NCBI GenBank assembly: GCA_019096065.1
Contig: JAGUCH010000008.1
Location: forward strand, 563,001 to 627,000
From: Paracyclopina nana
Taxonomy: Eukaryota; Arthropoda; Copepoda; Cyclopoida; Cyclopettidae
Length of the DNA: 64,000 nt
Reading direction: 5' to 3'
The notes under the pieces are model-generated. The model saw only the letters and a list, made by a program, of their open reading frames with translations, was not told the origin of the DNA and searched no databases. Below, piece by piece: positions 1 to 11,120 of the stretch. Numbering within the stretch: the stretch's first letter is position 1; each line of letters opens with the position of its first letter. Both the position numbers and the translations under genes were made by a program.

Positions 1-744
1 ATGCTAGGGACATTCATGGTTTCTTTTTGATTGCCTAAGAGAGATGATGTGATGAGCAAGGTCAACAAATCAAGGATGTGCTTGACATAACGGGAGATGA
101 GCCGAGCCCACATTTCCCTCATGCCAATTTGTTTCATAACTGAGGTCATGCGCCAAAAATGCTAATGTGAAACTGCCCTAGTAAAAAGTCCACCAATCTC
201 CAATGATGTAAGTCTGACTGACCTGAACTTGTAAGGTGACCATTTCTGTCCTTCCCTTTATTTTTTGCCTACCTTGCCTTGACGATGGAGTGGCCATTTT
301 TAGTAGGCTAGGTCCCCTACCACAACTTTCGCTAACCTGCCTAAATTATGGATAATCACAGTGGGGTAAAGGCAAGATTGCAAGTCTGGCCTCAAAAGTT
401 CATCAGCGATTGAAAAAGCATATAATTTCACTTGGAAGCAAAAAGCTGACGAGCAATTATGTTGGCAAGCAAATGACATGAGATGTTTTCGATTGTTTAC
501 AATTGACGAAAGATTAGAATGTGGTTTTAAGGCACACGCTTAATCGTGACCCCGTATGCTGAAGAATCAGTTTGGCGAACTAAGACCTTGAAAGGTAAAT
601 AAATGTATGATCTTCATGAACGAGTGGTCATCCAGATTTTCGTTGTACTTTTACAATGTAAGAAAAACAGTCTGAGCAAAGATTTCACCTCATTCAAAAA
701 TGAAAACAAAACCATTGTGTAAACAAACTTTGGTGGTGCACTGG
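1..744. other. no gene recognised
   Basis: AT-rich sequence with many stops in all frames. I see no exon, RNA gene or repeat here that I can support. Confidence 0.5.
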
Positions 745-1125
745 TCACTCTTTGATGAGAACTCCCTCAGTGATTATATTCTTGGCTTTTTTTGCTGCCA
801 AAAAAAGTGTGTCCGGGTCAAATTTTGCCAGGGATTTTTCCACTTGATGTCTCAATGTCTGAAAAGAGGAATTAATTGACTTCATACGGTCTGAGTATGG
901 CTTAATAATGATTCCGGCTCTTTTAGTGGCCATAAATTGCGAAAAATGAAAAATGGCATTCATTGCAACAACAGTTTTGCGAAAAATGTCGTGTTTTTCG
1001 GAATGTAAGCACGCGGCTACCATATAAGTGCATTTCTCAGTTTCACTCCAAATATGGAGCATGAGAAGTAAACAGCGATTTCTCATGTCATCTGGTAACC
1101 CTTTTTTTCTTATTGCGTTATTCAA
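745..1125 (-). CDS. hypothetical 126-aa reading frame, unrecognised
   Basis: An uninterrupted minus-strand frame encodes 126 residues of mixed, protein-like composition. It has a hydrophobic stretch (CLLLMLHIW) near residue 20 and a basic C-terminal third, with no signal peptide or motif I recognise. The first Met sits in a run resembling an acceptor tract (many A/G on this strand, so a weak one), so the true 5' boundary is uncertain. It may be the last exon of a minus-strand gene whose other exons I cannot find, or a chance frame. The bases at its 5' end (CCAGATG preceded by GTTA) recur in the adjacent repeats at 1084-1450, so part of it may itself be repeat-derived. No function is proposed. 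Confidence 0.25.
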   Translation of the reverse strand: MNNAIRKKGLPDDMRNRCLLLMLHIWSETEKCTYMVAACLHSEKHDIFRKTVVAMNAIFHFSQFMATKRAGIIIKPYSDRMKSINSSFQTLRHQVEKSLAKFDPDTLFLAAKKAKNIITEGVLIKE

Positions 1126-1450
1126 AAAGGAAGTTATGACAAGAGTAGCATCTGCTTTGAGTTAGAGTTCCATTCAACAGAAACCAAGGCATCTGGTAGT
1201 GCTTTTTTCAAAAAGAAGCATCTGCTTTGAGCTAGCGCTCCATTTCAGCCAAATGGAGGCATCTGGTAACACTTTTCTAAGAATAATGCTCCAAAAATGA
1301 GCCAATAAAAAAGAATGGAACGATTCTCAAAGTTACAGTTGAGGAATATAAGAGGTATTTACAAGCCATCTGGTAACACTTTTTTATTATTGCGTTACCC
1401 CAAAAAGGAAGCGATGAAAATGCAAGCATCTGTTTTGAGGTAGAGTCCCA
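1084..1450. repeat. diverged direct repeats around a CATCTGGTAACAC motif
   Basis: The strings CATCTGGTAAC..CTTTTTT..TTATTGCGTTA..CAAAAAGGAAG at about 1086 and 1372, and GCATCTGCTTTGAG at about 1151 and 1218, recur in the same order. This points to an old, partly decayed tandem duplication with units of roughly 70-290 bp. There is no coding evidence. Confidence 0.45.
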
Positions 1451-4400
1451 ATTGGCATTTTGATGCCGTTATTGATTTTGCATGGCAAGGCCACATTGTG
1501 GTGGAAATTTTCTGCATCTGGCAATTTTGGGTGATGATTATTGAAAGGTATAAGCTGACACTCAAAATGTAATATAATCATGTATATACCTGATGGTTTT
1601 GTATATCATATCCAAGGCCAAATTGTGTATTTGATGGACCCCCCAATAAAGCCTAAGGCTCAGAAAAAAAGACACTCTGGGCTCAATGGGAAAAATGTTG
1701 AGGTCATATTCAAGCCAAGTTTGTTGTGAGCTAGGCTCGGTTTGTGTACTTGACCTTTAGGGGCAGCACGTGCTCGTCTCACGTCTCGATCTGTCATTAT
1801 ACTACAAGAAATTGGCGGCTACAAGAGTTTGATGCACATTTGTACAGTTATCCTCTTCTTCAAGCTGGTTTCTTTTGTCCTTGGGCATAAAATTCCACAA
1901 GAAGAGCTTAATTAATCCTCTTAGTGTGTGTGAATTAAGCAAGAGCTCTTAAAAGAGAAAGAGATGTGAATCAGGTTGGCAAATTGCTCCAATTTGCTTG
2001 TCAAGATGCAAGTCAGCTGCTATTACAGCTAAACTGCATTACATATCATGAAAGTGTCAATAGGACTGAATTCACACTTTCCCATGGCATTGAACTTTTG
2101 TCCCCCTAAACAAATGAAAAGGAAAAATGGCAGCAGGAAATGGAAAGAAATTGACACTTGCAACCAAGCATATAGATATCAAATTGTATTCATTTGTGTG
2201 TAGCTGATGCCTGAAAGTTGTCGCTTTGCAGTCGCTTTAGCGTTAATCGCGTCCAATCCAAAATTGCCTGTAGATGATTTCCATGGCTGGAAATGATGGA
2301 TTTGGCCACTTTGAACCATTCCAGGTGACTTTGCTTACCACCTTTTTTCAAACAGAGTCCAAAGGTATTGCATAAGTTGTGCATTGTTTACAATCATGAA
2401 TGTGGATCGGTTCACCCCGGGCCCAAGTTTCTCTGCTGTAATTACTATGTAATGGTTAAGAAAATGGGGTCAGGATTTGTCAAGGTTTTCTCCCTGCTGT
2501 TACACACTTTTTGGGATGAACCTTACAAACCTGAAGCACTGCTTAGCTGAGCAACAGATGGCTGTACTCAGTAATTTTGAAGCCACCACGCCTACTTTCA
2601 CCAAAAAAAAAAAAAATTGATTTTTTCTTGTAGCAATTGTAGCAAAGCCATAGCAAGGTCTTTCACTTGCAATATCTAGATTATGATTGAATTTTCAATG
2701 TCAATTGTCTTTTTTCCCATATGTGATATGAAGAAGAAAAATTAATATGGTGCATTTTTGAATATTTTTTTTTTTTTAATCAGAAATATGTGTGTTTATG
2801 AGCAATTCAAGGTTGTTACGAGAAATCTTCTTCATTATCACACCCTTGGCAAAGTTTTGAAGGACATTTTGTGTGAGTGCGATTAACTGTGAACTTCAAC
2901 AACTACTGAAGATTCAAGCAATTTTGCAGCCGCACCTTGAATCGTTTTTTTCATAACTCCCATTATTGTTATCATGAATAAAAGGCCTTTTATCTGTCAA
3001 ACCGGCTTGGCTGACTTTAGATAAACTTTTAATTTCATTAATGATTTTAGTGAATTCAGTCCTCAAAAAGTCAAAATTCGCTGAAGAAAAGCTGCAAATT
3101 TTCTAATTAAAAAATTGTGAAAGGCAAAATTCAAGTAAAATCTAATTTCATAAAAAACTCCAATACACTTTTTTAAATAATGTCAAATACATCCCAAATA
3201 CATTTTTAAATTTCACCTCAGATCTACATGAAAAAACATTGTAACATCATTAAAAAATTCCAGTAAATGAACATATAAAACAAATTAATAAATAAATCTA
3301 ACAAACATTTGATTATGAAGCTTAATAAATAAACTCGTTATATAATAGGATAATTTTTTATTGCCTCATTATTCAGAGTTTGCCTATGCTAAAATAGTGA
3401 ATAGATTTTCAGTAGATGAACGTCACATTAAGTAGGAAAGTGGCTTGGATTCTAGCAGTAAAAGTGAGTGAGTTGGGTAGGTATACAGAAGAGAAGAAGG
3501 TGGGCTAGCTAGGCTACAATGACCCAAATTAGCTTTGGAGCCACACAGGTACATAAGCTTGGTATAAGAAGACCTGGAGGTTCTTCTACCTTATCCGTTT
3601 TCACTTTTAACGTTACTTCTTCGTTGCACTGCCCTGCGGCCATTTTGGGTTATCCTATTCATGTTTTTTTTCAATTCACCTTCAAAGATTTTTTGTCTGC
3701 GAAAAAAAGTATCCAAATTTTCTTCAGGGTCACTCCATGTGTATGAATAAAACCATCTGTTGATCCATGGCTTATTTCATGGTCAAAATTGTAATTATTC
3801 CGAGGAAAAACTTCTAAGGTCAATGCAAAGATTCACTTTTTTATTTCACTTTTAATTAAAACAATGACTCAGCATAAATTTGGCTTTTTTGGATAATTTA
3901 TGGTCACTTTTTGGGTGGTGAATCTAGGCAAACTAGTTAAACTAGTGTTTCCTAGTTTTATTGGTGTTTTTTCCAGGTGGGTCAGAATGGGTTTAGAATT
4001 TACAGTGTGTGTCACTTTCCCTGTAGGAAATGAAGAAAATGGCCGCTGTTGAAGAATGCCAGTTCATTAGCTGAGTCAATACTGAGCACAAGCCAAGAAT
4101 GATTGGAGATGACAAAGAGAAATTCCATGCTTCGTCTTGCCCATAATTTTGGCCTTCCCACGTGTAGCTTATATATTCACATATTTCAGGCTTAGATCAT
4201 GTGCGTTTTCAAGATGTGGGCGTTACGCCCAAAAAAGAGGCGCTCCTGCAGTCGCTTCCTTTTTGCGGTAGCGCTGTAGCAAAAAAAGTGCTACCAGATG
4301 CGCCACATGAACTGAGCCCTGTTGCTGCTGCTTTGTCTTCAAAATGCCTGGGCGCGAGTGTGTGACCTACATTTCGGTTGACCTGAAGCAATATCCATGA

Positions 4401-4890
4401 TTTTGACCTGTGTCGAGCAGGTGAACCGGGCCGAAAATATAAATCCACTTCTTAATTTCTGCTTACTTTATGTTGAAATGGCTTTTAGGGGAAAATAGAG
4501 GAAACCATGAATGAAATACCAAGGTCAGCTGACCTAAATTGTAAAGATTCCTATTTACTTGTGAGTCACGACTTTTTGGGGGCCCAGACAAGGAGGCGCC
4601 ACACCTAGGCTAATCTCAGACATCTTGGCGCCTCGCTGCATTAACTATTTTCCAGCATACTTTCCGCCAAAATGAAGCCTTTAACACCATTTTTTTGCAA
4701 TTTCCGCCCATTTACCATGAGAATGTTTGCAGCCAGAGTTCAAAGCAGGTTTTTTTTACTAATAGTGAAAGTCAAGATGAGCTGAGTAGAACACGGTTGG
4801 CCTCGAAAGACTCAACTTTTTCCCATCAGGTGACGTGAGTTGAGGGGTGTGCTTTAGCTCACTGTGGCACCAGCAGTATGGGAGTCCTTG
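1451..4890. other. intergenic or upstream sequence without recognisable genes
   Basis: AT-rich DNA with short chance frames only. Small homopolymer runs occur, for example A at 2606-2618 and T at 2767-2780. I see no RNA gene, mobile element ends or supported coding exon. Confidence 0.45.
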
Positions 4891-4914
4891 GCACCCAGGA
4901 ATCTTCAAGGATCC

Positions 4915-5066
4915 GAAATCCGGAACGCGCGAAACCGAAAAACCGAACCGAGCGCGGCGCGTTGAAGTCTCCGCGCGTTGAAATCTCCGCACAGTCAGTC
5001 AGTGCTTATTCGACACGCAGACCAGTGCGACACATCATCCGTTTTAACGTACAAAATCACTCGCAG
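4915..5066 (+). promoter_or_regulatory. CpG-rich promoter and probable 5' UTR exon of the membrane-protein gene
   Basis: A local burst of CpG (for example CGAGCGCGGCGCG at about 4949) stands out in AT-rich surroundings. It is followed by CAGTCAGTCAGT near 4993, matching the arthropod TCAGT initiator. The segment ends in a good donor, CTCGCAG|GTAGGA, with the exon end at 5066. The next strong acceptor on this strand that leads into a signal-peptide start is at 7675/7676. I therefore infer a non-coding first exon of about 70 nt spliced to 7676. The linkage is inference; the motifs are seen. Confidence 0.4.
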
Positions 5067-6793
5067 GTAGGAGAAATTTTTCATGTTGCAAAAAAAGCCG
5101 CAAATCATGCACCTGCTCACAGCCCATGCAAAAATCCATAAACAATATAGTAGCATAACCGTAATATGTTCATTTTGCCAAAAAATGCCAAAATGAAAAA
5201 AATGGGAGAATTACATGATTAGATTAGATTTTTATCACTACATTTACATGATTTTTTTATAAGTTGGATTTTAAGCATTTTATGCCTTTTTATAATGTTT
5301 TTATGGTTTTCCCACATTAATTGCGACCACAAAACGCCATTTTGTGTCTGGAGTGTTATGATTGCATCACACTTGTTTAAAGTATAGCATAAAGCAGAAG
5401 TATCTGAAATTGTGACATTTTCTGCATGAACAGGTTAGCAGCTTTTTGGGAGAGAAAGTGAAAAAAAACTGCCCAATTCTGGTAAAAATCCCAATGTGGC
5501 GCCAATCAGTCTAGACCGAGAAAAGCTAACGGCTTTTTTGGCGCCGCTCACCGCAATTGGAGTTTTATCTTTATTTAGGACATCATTTTGCCTGAAGGCT
5601 CAGCTATTTTCTTCTGTCAAATTGGAAGTCATGATATGAGAAAAAATCATACATGACTTGGCCCTTTTTTCATGATTATTAGCATATTTGTGCCTAGTCA
5701 CTTATCAAAAGGAGGGGCAAAATAAATATGGCACTTTCTGCCTTGCAACACAAGTTATTATTTTAGCAGCCTTTTCTCAATTGTGGTTTCCCATCTGAAG
5801 TGGCCAATTTCTACTGCATTTATTCTTTTATGGCCATTTTGGCAGCTCTTGATGAAGAAATCCACTTTTTTGCAATGCCAATTACCATAAGAATCTTAGG
5901 CTTTTTGCCAGAAAAAATCAATTTTGCATAGGTTATGCACTAGAGAAAATGTCCAATTAGGAAATTGGGGCATGCAAAATGCTGTTAAAGTTCAATTTTA
6001 CACTTGATTCGAGCCATGAAATTTTCGTTAGTAACAATAATAATAAATAGAAACTCTCACATCTCTGTACTTGCATCATCTTTTTTTTTGCTGTAGCAAT
6101 GATTAATTATCATTTGGCATTTAGTTCCAACATGTGGCTCTTTTGGCTTGGCCATGCCTGGTTTTTTAGCAATTTCTGTGGAAAAAACATCCAATTGCAT
6201 TTCAGAGCAATTGTATGGAAAAGTAGCACACTAACTGGGTTAAAATCATTTTTCTCACTTTCTCCTCATGATCATGGGGCAAAAATTCAATTGGATAACT
6301 TCCTTTATCATGATCACATAAAGTTCTCAGATGAGGTCACTCGGGTCACATTTCAAAGGGAGAAATCCGGGATCTCAGTTTCATGTAAATAATTGCCAAT
6401 TTCCCTTGATTTTGTGCGACAAAAAAGGCACTCAAATACTTTCTACTTTTTATTCGCACACTCACAAAAAAGCCACCTATATAATTTGCCACATGATTGT
6501 TGGGAAAACTTCGGGTTCTTGAGTCAAATACGAGGAAAATTTGCCTTTTGACCTAGGAGAAATGACTTTTGATTTCTTTGTATGGGTTTTTCGGTTTAGG
6601 AATTTCATTTGGCATTAATTTCAAATCAACTCTACTGCCTACTTAACAGTTAAAAAGCAAGAGGTTGTGTATAAACATCGAAATGTTGAAAGGTTCCGTG
6701 AGTAAACTTATAAAGTTCCTAATTAAATTAAAGTGATGTTCATCTGCATAGTTTTATTGATGGAGTATTTTTTAAGTAACATAGCTCAATAAA

Positions 6794-6956
6794 TGGGCGT
6801 TTTCACATCGCTGATTGGTCTAACCAAAACTGATTTCAGTTTAACCATGCTGATTCTGGTTAAACTAAACACCACTGACTTTTGTCCGGACTAAAGTCAC
6901 TTTGGTCTAACCAGTATCAGTTTTGGTTAAACTAAAATGTGCTATGAGAACGCCCT
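6794..6956. mobile_element. short foldback/MITE-like element (about 163 bp)
   Basis: The left end reads GGGCGTTTTCACA; the right end reads, in reverse complement, GGGCGTTCTCATA. The interior is also rich in inverted copies of GGTCTAACCA / TGGTTAAAC. Several elements in this window share a terminal C-G-T-T-C-T-C-A-T core, so this is probably one member of a local non-autonomous family. I could not fix a target-site duplication with confidence. Confidence 0.5.
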
Positions 6957-7284
6957 AGAGTCAAGAAAATTGCAACTCCGGAATCGGCTTTTTTCATTGT
7001 AATGCTTCTTGATAATTGGTTTAAAGTACACAAGCAAAAGAATTGTTGAGAATACTCTCGGTTTATGAAACAAATTGGAAAGAAATGCTCAAGTCCACCA
7101 AGGATAAATGACTTTTGATTGCTTTGAATGGGTTTTCTAACCTAGTTTCTTCATCTATCATTTATTCCGAATCAAGTTGGTCGTAAACTGTGATCCAAAG
7201 TAAGCTAATCCGGAATCACAACCAAGCAATATTTCAAATGCGGCTTGCTGTTGATATTAGCACACTAATCAAAGTTAGGGTAAG

Positions 7285-7670
7285 CTCCCAGCTCAAAATT
7301 GGCGGGAAAATTAAAATTTGGCGCTCTTAAGCATGATAAAGTAAATGATAATATCTAGCTCAAAATTGGCGGGAAAATTCAAATCAAATTTGTCGCTCTT
7401 AAATGTTACAAAGAGTGAATGAGAATTTCCAGCCAAAAATTGGCGGGAAAATTCAAATTTGAAACGTGATAATAGTAAATGACAATTTCCAACTCAAAGT
7501 TGGCGGGAAAATTCAAATTTGGCGCTCTTAAACATGATCAAAGTAAATGAGCATTTCCAGCTCAAAATTGGCGGGAAATTTCAAATTGCTGTTCATAACA
7601 GCAACACTAATCAAAGTAAGGGGCAACTCCCAGCTCAAAATGGCGGGAAAATTCAAACTTGGCTTCCTTT
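7285..7670 (+). repeat. tandem array carrying six TTGGCGGGAAA (E2F-consensus) motifs
   Basis: Diverged units of about 57-74 bp each contain TTGGCGGGAAA followed by ATTCAAATT. Copies begin at about 7309, 7366, 7440, 7500 and 7568, with a variant ATGGCGGGAAA at 7640. Two units also carry TTTGGCGC, another E2F consensus form. GGCGGGAAA and TTTSGCGC are the established E2F/DP recognition forms. The array ends at the acceptor before the first coding exon. Whether it binds E2F is inference. Confidence 0.6.
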
Positions 7671-7681
7671 TTCAGATAAAC

Positions 7682-7985
7682 ATGATTACCAAAGTGATAC
7701 TGTGCTTGGCCCTCGCCGCCATGGCCCAAGCTGAGAACTGGGATTTGCAAGAATCAGATGTTTATGGTGAGGCCAGGTTTGTTGATGGCATCTTCAACAA
7801 CACCAGCGTGGACATCAAGGGAGCCTTGGCTCTTCTCCTCATCGCCATCTTGGCTGGACTTGTCTTCATCAACTCGGGAGTCTTGGGATCCTCCAGAACC
7901 GGATACGATTACAACCAATACGACCAATACTACCAACAACAGCCAAACAGCCAATTCTACAGGAGGAGCGACCAATCTGTGAATG
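7682..7985 (+). CDS. alternative first coding exon A of a small secreted/membrane protein gene
   Basis: This exon encodes 101 codons plus one base. I chose the Met at 7682, not the in-frame Met at 7547, for two reasons. It begins a clean signal peptide (residues 1-17, ending AQA before E18), and a strong acceptor (TTCCTTTTTCAG) lies six bases upstream; the earlier frame is just the repeat array read through. Residues 47-69 form a transmembrane segment (GALALLLIAILAGL), followed by a Tyr/Gln/Asn-rich stretch (residues 75-92). The exon ends AAT-G|GTGAGT, phase 1, matching the shared exon at 10440. The predicted product through exons 2-3 is 205 aa. I do not recognise the family. Exon B at 8911 has the same architecture (signal peptide, membrane helix, Ser/Gly/Tyr/Gln linker), which suggests exon duplication followed by divergence. 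Confidence 0.7.
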
Positions 7986-8770
7986 GTGAGTTGTTTTATC
8001 TTGAAGCGGAAAGTTGACTTTTTTGAATCACGCAACCTCGGTACTAAAAACTATTTCTCCGAAATATGTAATCTGAAGCAATTCTAATTAAATTGAATTA
8101 AATATTTAAAATCGTTATCATTTTTGAAAAGTAATTTTTGAAAAGTCTTTTTTCAACTCATTTTTCGAAGTAAAATTGGGGAAAAAAATCAAATTGAAAA
8201 GTCATTTTTGAAGTCTTTTTTTAATGTTATTTTCTGAGTCATTAAAAAAGTCATTTTTTAAAGATAAAAGTCATTTTCTTTGAAGCTATTGACAAAAGTC
8301 ACTTTTTAAAAAGTCATTCCTTGACATAAAACAGTAATACAACAAGTCATTTTCTCATTCAAGTTTTTTTGAGAAAATTCTTTTTTTGCAGGAGATAAAG
8401 TTTATCAATAAAATTCAAGCATTTATTTGCACAACTGATGCATAATGCCAAGTAAAGAGTGTGCAAAATTTCTAATTTTCAATTGTGGTGGCAAAAATTT
8501 CACTTCAAACACAATCATTTCCAATTGGAGATAATAGCCTGACTTGCTTTTTTTCATTGCACAAATGGTCATTAGAAAAGTTCTTCAAAAATTGAAAAAT
8601 TAAAGTTAGTTCCACATATGGCGAGATTTTTTTAAAAATGGAGAAATTGTCAAATATATCGATGCTTCTACTCCACAAATCCAAAGAGTTGAGCCATGTG
8701 TTCATAGCGGAGAAAATGGCCACCACGATGCGTTTTGACGCAACATCATCGTCGTTTCTACTTTCCAATT
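7986..8770. other. spacer between alternative first exons, low-complexity AAAGTCATTTTT stretch
   Basis: From about 8128 to 8360 the sequence is a degenerate run of AAAGTCATTTTTGAA-like words. The rest is AT-rich with no coding signal that I can support. Confidence 0.45.
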
Positions 8771-8777
8771 TGGTGCT

Positions 8778-8883
8778 CTGCGTTAGCGCGCTTGCGGGCG
8801 GGCGGGCGCGGACTTCGCGCGCCCGCTCCTAATTAATTTGTAACAAGTAGCAAAAAGACCTTTCACAAATTGTCACACAGTTC
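8778..8883 (+). promoter_or_regulatory. CpG cluster and possible second promoter before exon B
   Basis: A short, very CpG-rich patch (GCGGGCGGGCGGGCGCG around 8795-8812) lies about 100 bp upstream of the exon B start codon. It is followed by CACACAGTTCC at about 8874, a weak initiator-like word. No convincing TATA box is seen. An independent promoter here would make exon B an alternative transcript start rather than an alternative splice. This is inference. Confidence 0.35.
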
Positions 8884-8910
8884 CATGCCAACTTACAAAT
8901 AGTCAACACG

Positions 8911-9274
8911 ATGGCAATTATAGTGAAAAGCTTGCAAAAATGCCTGGCCTTTATTGTGGCCTTTTTGGCCTTGCAGTCAAAGGCCGAGTCAGTGCTGGAC
9001 AATTTTCAAGGCCAAGACGACGCAAGGACCATTTTCACCTCGGGTGGAACTTATTATTTGGCCTTAAATACAACGTATTTGATTTATTGGGGAATTTTGG
9101 CTGGCCTTGCAGCCTTGGCAGCTTTGGCCATTGCTGGCCTTTTGGGTGGTGGCAGCAAGGCCAGTTCGTCGTCTTATGGCTCCAATGGAAGTTCTGGCTA
9201 CAATTCGTACCAAAGACAAGGAGCCAACCAATTTGATCCCCATCACAGACTGAGGAGATTTGTTTATGACAGTG
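8911..9274 (+). CDS. alternative first coding exon B of the same gene
   Basis: This exon encodes 121 codons plus one base, from the ATG in CAACACGATGG. Residues 1-25 are a signal peptide ending near QSKA before E26. Residues 57-79 form a hydrophobic helix (YLIYWGILAGLAALAALAI). A Ser/Gly/Tyr-rich linker and a basic HHRLRRF patch follow, the latter resembling a dibasic cleavage site. The exon ends AGT-G|GTAAAG, phase 1, so it can join the acceptor at 10439/10440 exactly as exon A does. Reading on past the donor gives only seven more codons before a stop, which favours splicing. Predicted product 225 aa. The alternative reading is a tandem paralogue that has lost its own 3' exons. Family unrecognised. 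Confidence 0.65.
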
Positions 9275-10349
9275 GTAAAGCTTGTGTAGACGTCCACCAT
9301 TAAAAAGCTGGTCACGCGCAGCTCTTTTAAAAACCCAAAAATGAGCCATTTGAGCGTGAAAATGGCCAGGTTTTCAAGATTGACAGGGCTTTTATTTGAA
9401 AAAATAGCTTTATCGAGAATTTCATAGCAAGTCTTGTACTTTTTGATTTAAAAAACATTTTTAAAAAGTACGCTCAAAATCCCTTATTTTATGAAAATAT
9501 GAAAATAATGGAACAATCAAGCACACTTGATATTAAAAGCATTATATTTAAAAATTATTGAGAAAGACTTTATTTTATTGGCTGTGCTTCAATTTTAATG
9601 GGATTTTGGATCTGGATTCGATTTGCTATTTATGACTGATTTGGAACGCAAATCAACTACTGTTAGTCATGGTGTGAAGTGCATCAAAATGCATGAAAGT
9701 GGAGAAAGAGTTGAGATGGTTTTCACTCAAGCGAGCAAAATGGCAGTCAAGATAAAAACAAGCTTAATTTTCTCCTTTTTTCCATCCTCAGCAGTTTCCC
9801 TTTGCACATGTGGTCATTTTGAACTTTCCCCCAACTTACATTACTTTGGTCATACTTTGTGATCATTGCTCAATCCATGTGCACTGTGTCAATAACAATT
9901 TGTTCGAGGCTCGATCAAGCACTATAAAATTGCAATTATTTCCCCATTGCAATTTAGAAGCCATTTACTATTTCCAAAGGCGACAGAAGGAAACTTTTTT
10001 TTTACAGAAAAAAGAAAACATCTTCTTGACATTTCGCGACAAATACAGCGTTTGCGCACAATTTGTTTTCCCATGAAATGTCATGGTACTTTTGTCTGCC
10101 AAATGAACTTTCACCACCTCTTTCACCAAGATAAACTATTTTTTGTCTCACACCAAATGGCCATAAAAAACTTTTTCTCATTTTGTTTGTTCTTATTTGA
10201 TTCCATGTGTTTATCATTTGTGGGGGGCTTCGCGCGCTCACTCTTAACATTCGTCCAAAATTGTTGTTAAAATTTTCAAGTGTGGGGGGCTCTCATTCAG
10301 CTTCGCGAGCTCTCACTCTTAATCTCTGGTTTTAATGAAAAAGAAAATC
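9275..10349. other. intron before the shared exons
   Basis: AT-rich intron. A direct repeat of TGTGGGGGGCT..CGCGCGCTCACTCTTAA-like sequence occurs at about 10218-10249 and 10279-10322, just before the nested tRNA gene. Nothing else is recognised. Confidence 0.4.
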
Positions 10350-10421
10350 TGCGATGTCCGGGAATCGAACCCGGGTCAACTGCTTGGAAGGCAGCTATGC
10401 TAACCACTATACCAACATCGC
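10350..10421 (-). tRNA. tRNA-Gly (anticodon TCC)
   Basis: Read on the minus strand this is a full 72-nt cloverleaf including the discriminator A. The acceptor stem GCGATGT pairs perfectly with ACATCGC. The A box is TGGTATAGTGG and the B box GGTTCGATTCC. The anticodon stem CTGCC..AGCAG-type arm carries the loop CTTCCAA, giving anticodon TCC. The T arm is CCGGG/CCCGG. A TTTT tract follows within a few bases (GATTTTC), as a Pol III terminator. The gene lies antisense in the intron of the membrane-protein gene, 18 bp before the exon 2 acceptor, so its Pol III promoter faces away from the host exon. No intron in the tRNA. Confidence 0.95.
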
Positions 10422-10439
10422 TTCTCTTGTTATTTGCAG

Positions 10440-10593
10440 ATCTTGCTTCCAAGTTGTTCGAGTTGGACCAAGCTTTCAAGAAGTACGAGGTTACTGAGGC
10501 CGAATGTGAAATGTACATTGCTTGTGAAGCTTCTCAAGTTCACCGCTTGGATGAGAACGGACCTTTGGCCAAGATTGTCAACAAGATCCTCAG
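10440..10593 (+). CDS. shared exon 2 of the membrane-protein gene
   Basis: The acceptor TTATTTGCAG ends at 10439 and the donor CTCAG|GTAAAA starts at 10594. Joined to either first exon, the split codon becomes GAT and the frame reads DLASKLFELDQAFKKYEVT, then a cysteine pair in ECEMYIACEA and an amphipathic helix (LAKIVNKIL). The two Cys here and two in exon 3 suggest disulfide bonding of a secreted or lumenal domain, consistent with the signal peptides. It ends in phase 2 (AG|C). Family not recognised. Confidence 0.75.
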
Positions 10594-10618
10594 GTAAAAA
10601 AAGGGAAATTTTCCTTTC

Positions 10619-11120
10619 AAGAGTCGTCCGCATAACAATTAATCGAGCTAAGCAAAGCAAGGCATTTTTAAAGCTCTCAACTCATAAGTTGATGAACCGA
10701 TTGGAACCAGATTTCTTTAAGTTCATTAAGAGTGCATACAAACTGTTGATGCTTACAGTTGCTTGGTTGTAATGAGAGGTCGCTCTCAGAGGCAATTTTT
10801 AGCTTGTAAGCAAAGTGAGTTCAGCATTTAGATTTCGCTCTTTAGATTTGGGCCTCTAAGCATTTGCCTCAAAATATAACACAAAAAATAGAGGTATGAG
10901 GCTGCCTATCAGAGGCCGTTTCCACCTGACTTAAGCTCTAAGCAAGGTGAAATTGGCCTTGGTTTTCAAGCAAAGTTAGGAGAGACAATCACTTTGTCTC
11001 ATTCGCATGCATGAAATAATGACAATGTTTGTATCACCAGGTTCATTAATTAATAAGCTTTGAGCTTAGAAAGTGCCTTGCTTAGCTTAATTCCGCATCG
11101 TTGACTGAACATGAGAACGA
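10619..11120. mobile_element. foldback element in the intron between shared exons
   Basis: The left arm near 10650 (GAGCTAAGCAAAGCAAGGCA) matches the reverse complement of the right arm near 11075-11095 (AGCTAAGCAAGGCACTTT). The match continues through TTGATGAACC / TTAATGAACC, and the outer ends resemble GTCCGCAT / GTTCTCAT. It belongs to the same AGCTAAGCAAAGC-bearing family as the elements at 24470, 27063 and 57861. The interior (10760-11040) holds further partial inverted copies. Confidence 0.5.

Larger units (their letters stand above)
5067..7675 (+). other. inferred 5' UTR intron of the membrane-protein gene
   Basis: AT-rich sequence between the donor at 5067 and the acceptor TTCCTTTTTCAG at 7664-7675. 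It contains a short inverted-repeat element (6794-6956) and the TTGGCGGGAAA repeat array (7285-7670), annotated separately. No coding exon was recognised. Confidence 0.35.

Noticed and set aside
4209-4448. 79-codon minus-strand ORF
   Set aside because: No family, no splice context, composition like the surrounding DNA.
7547-8017. 156-codon ORF starting at 7547
   Set aside because: Its first 45 codons are the E2F-motif repeat array and its last ten run past a good splice donor. The supported coding part is 7682-7985.
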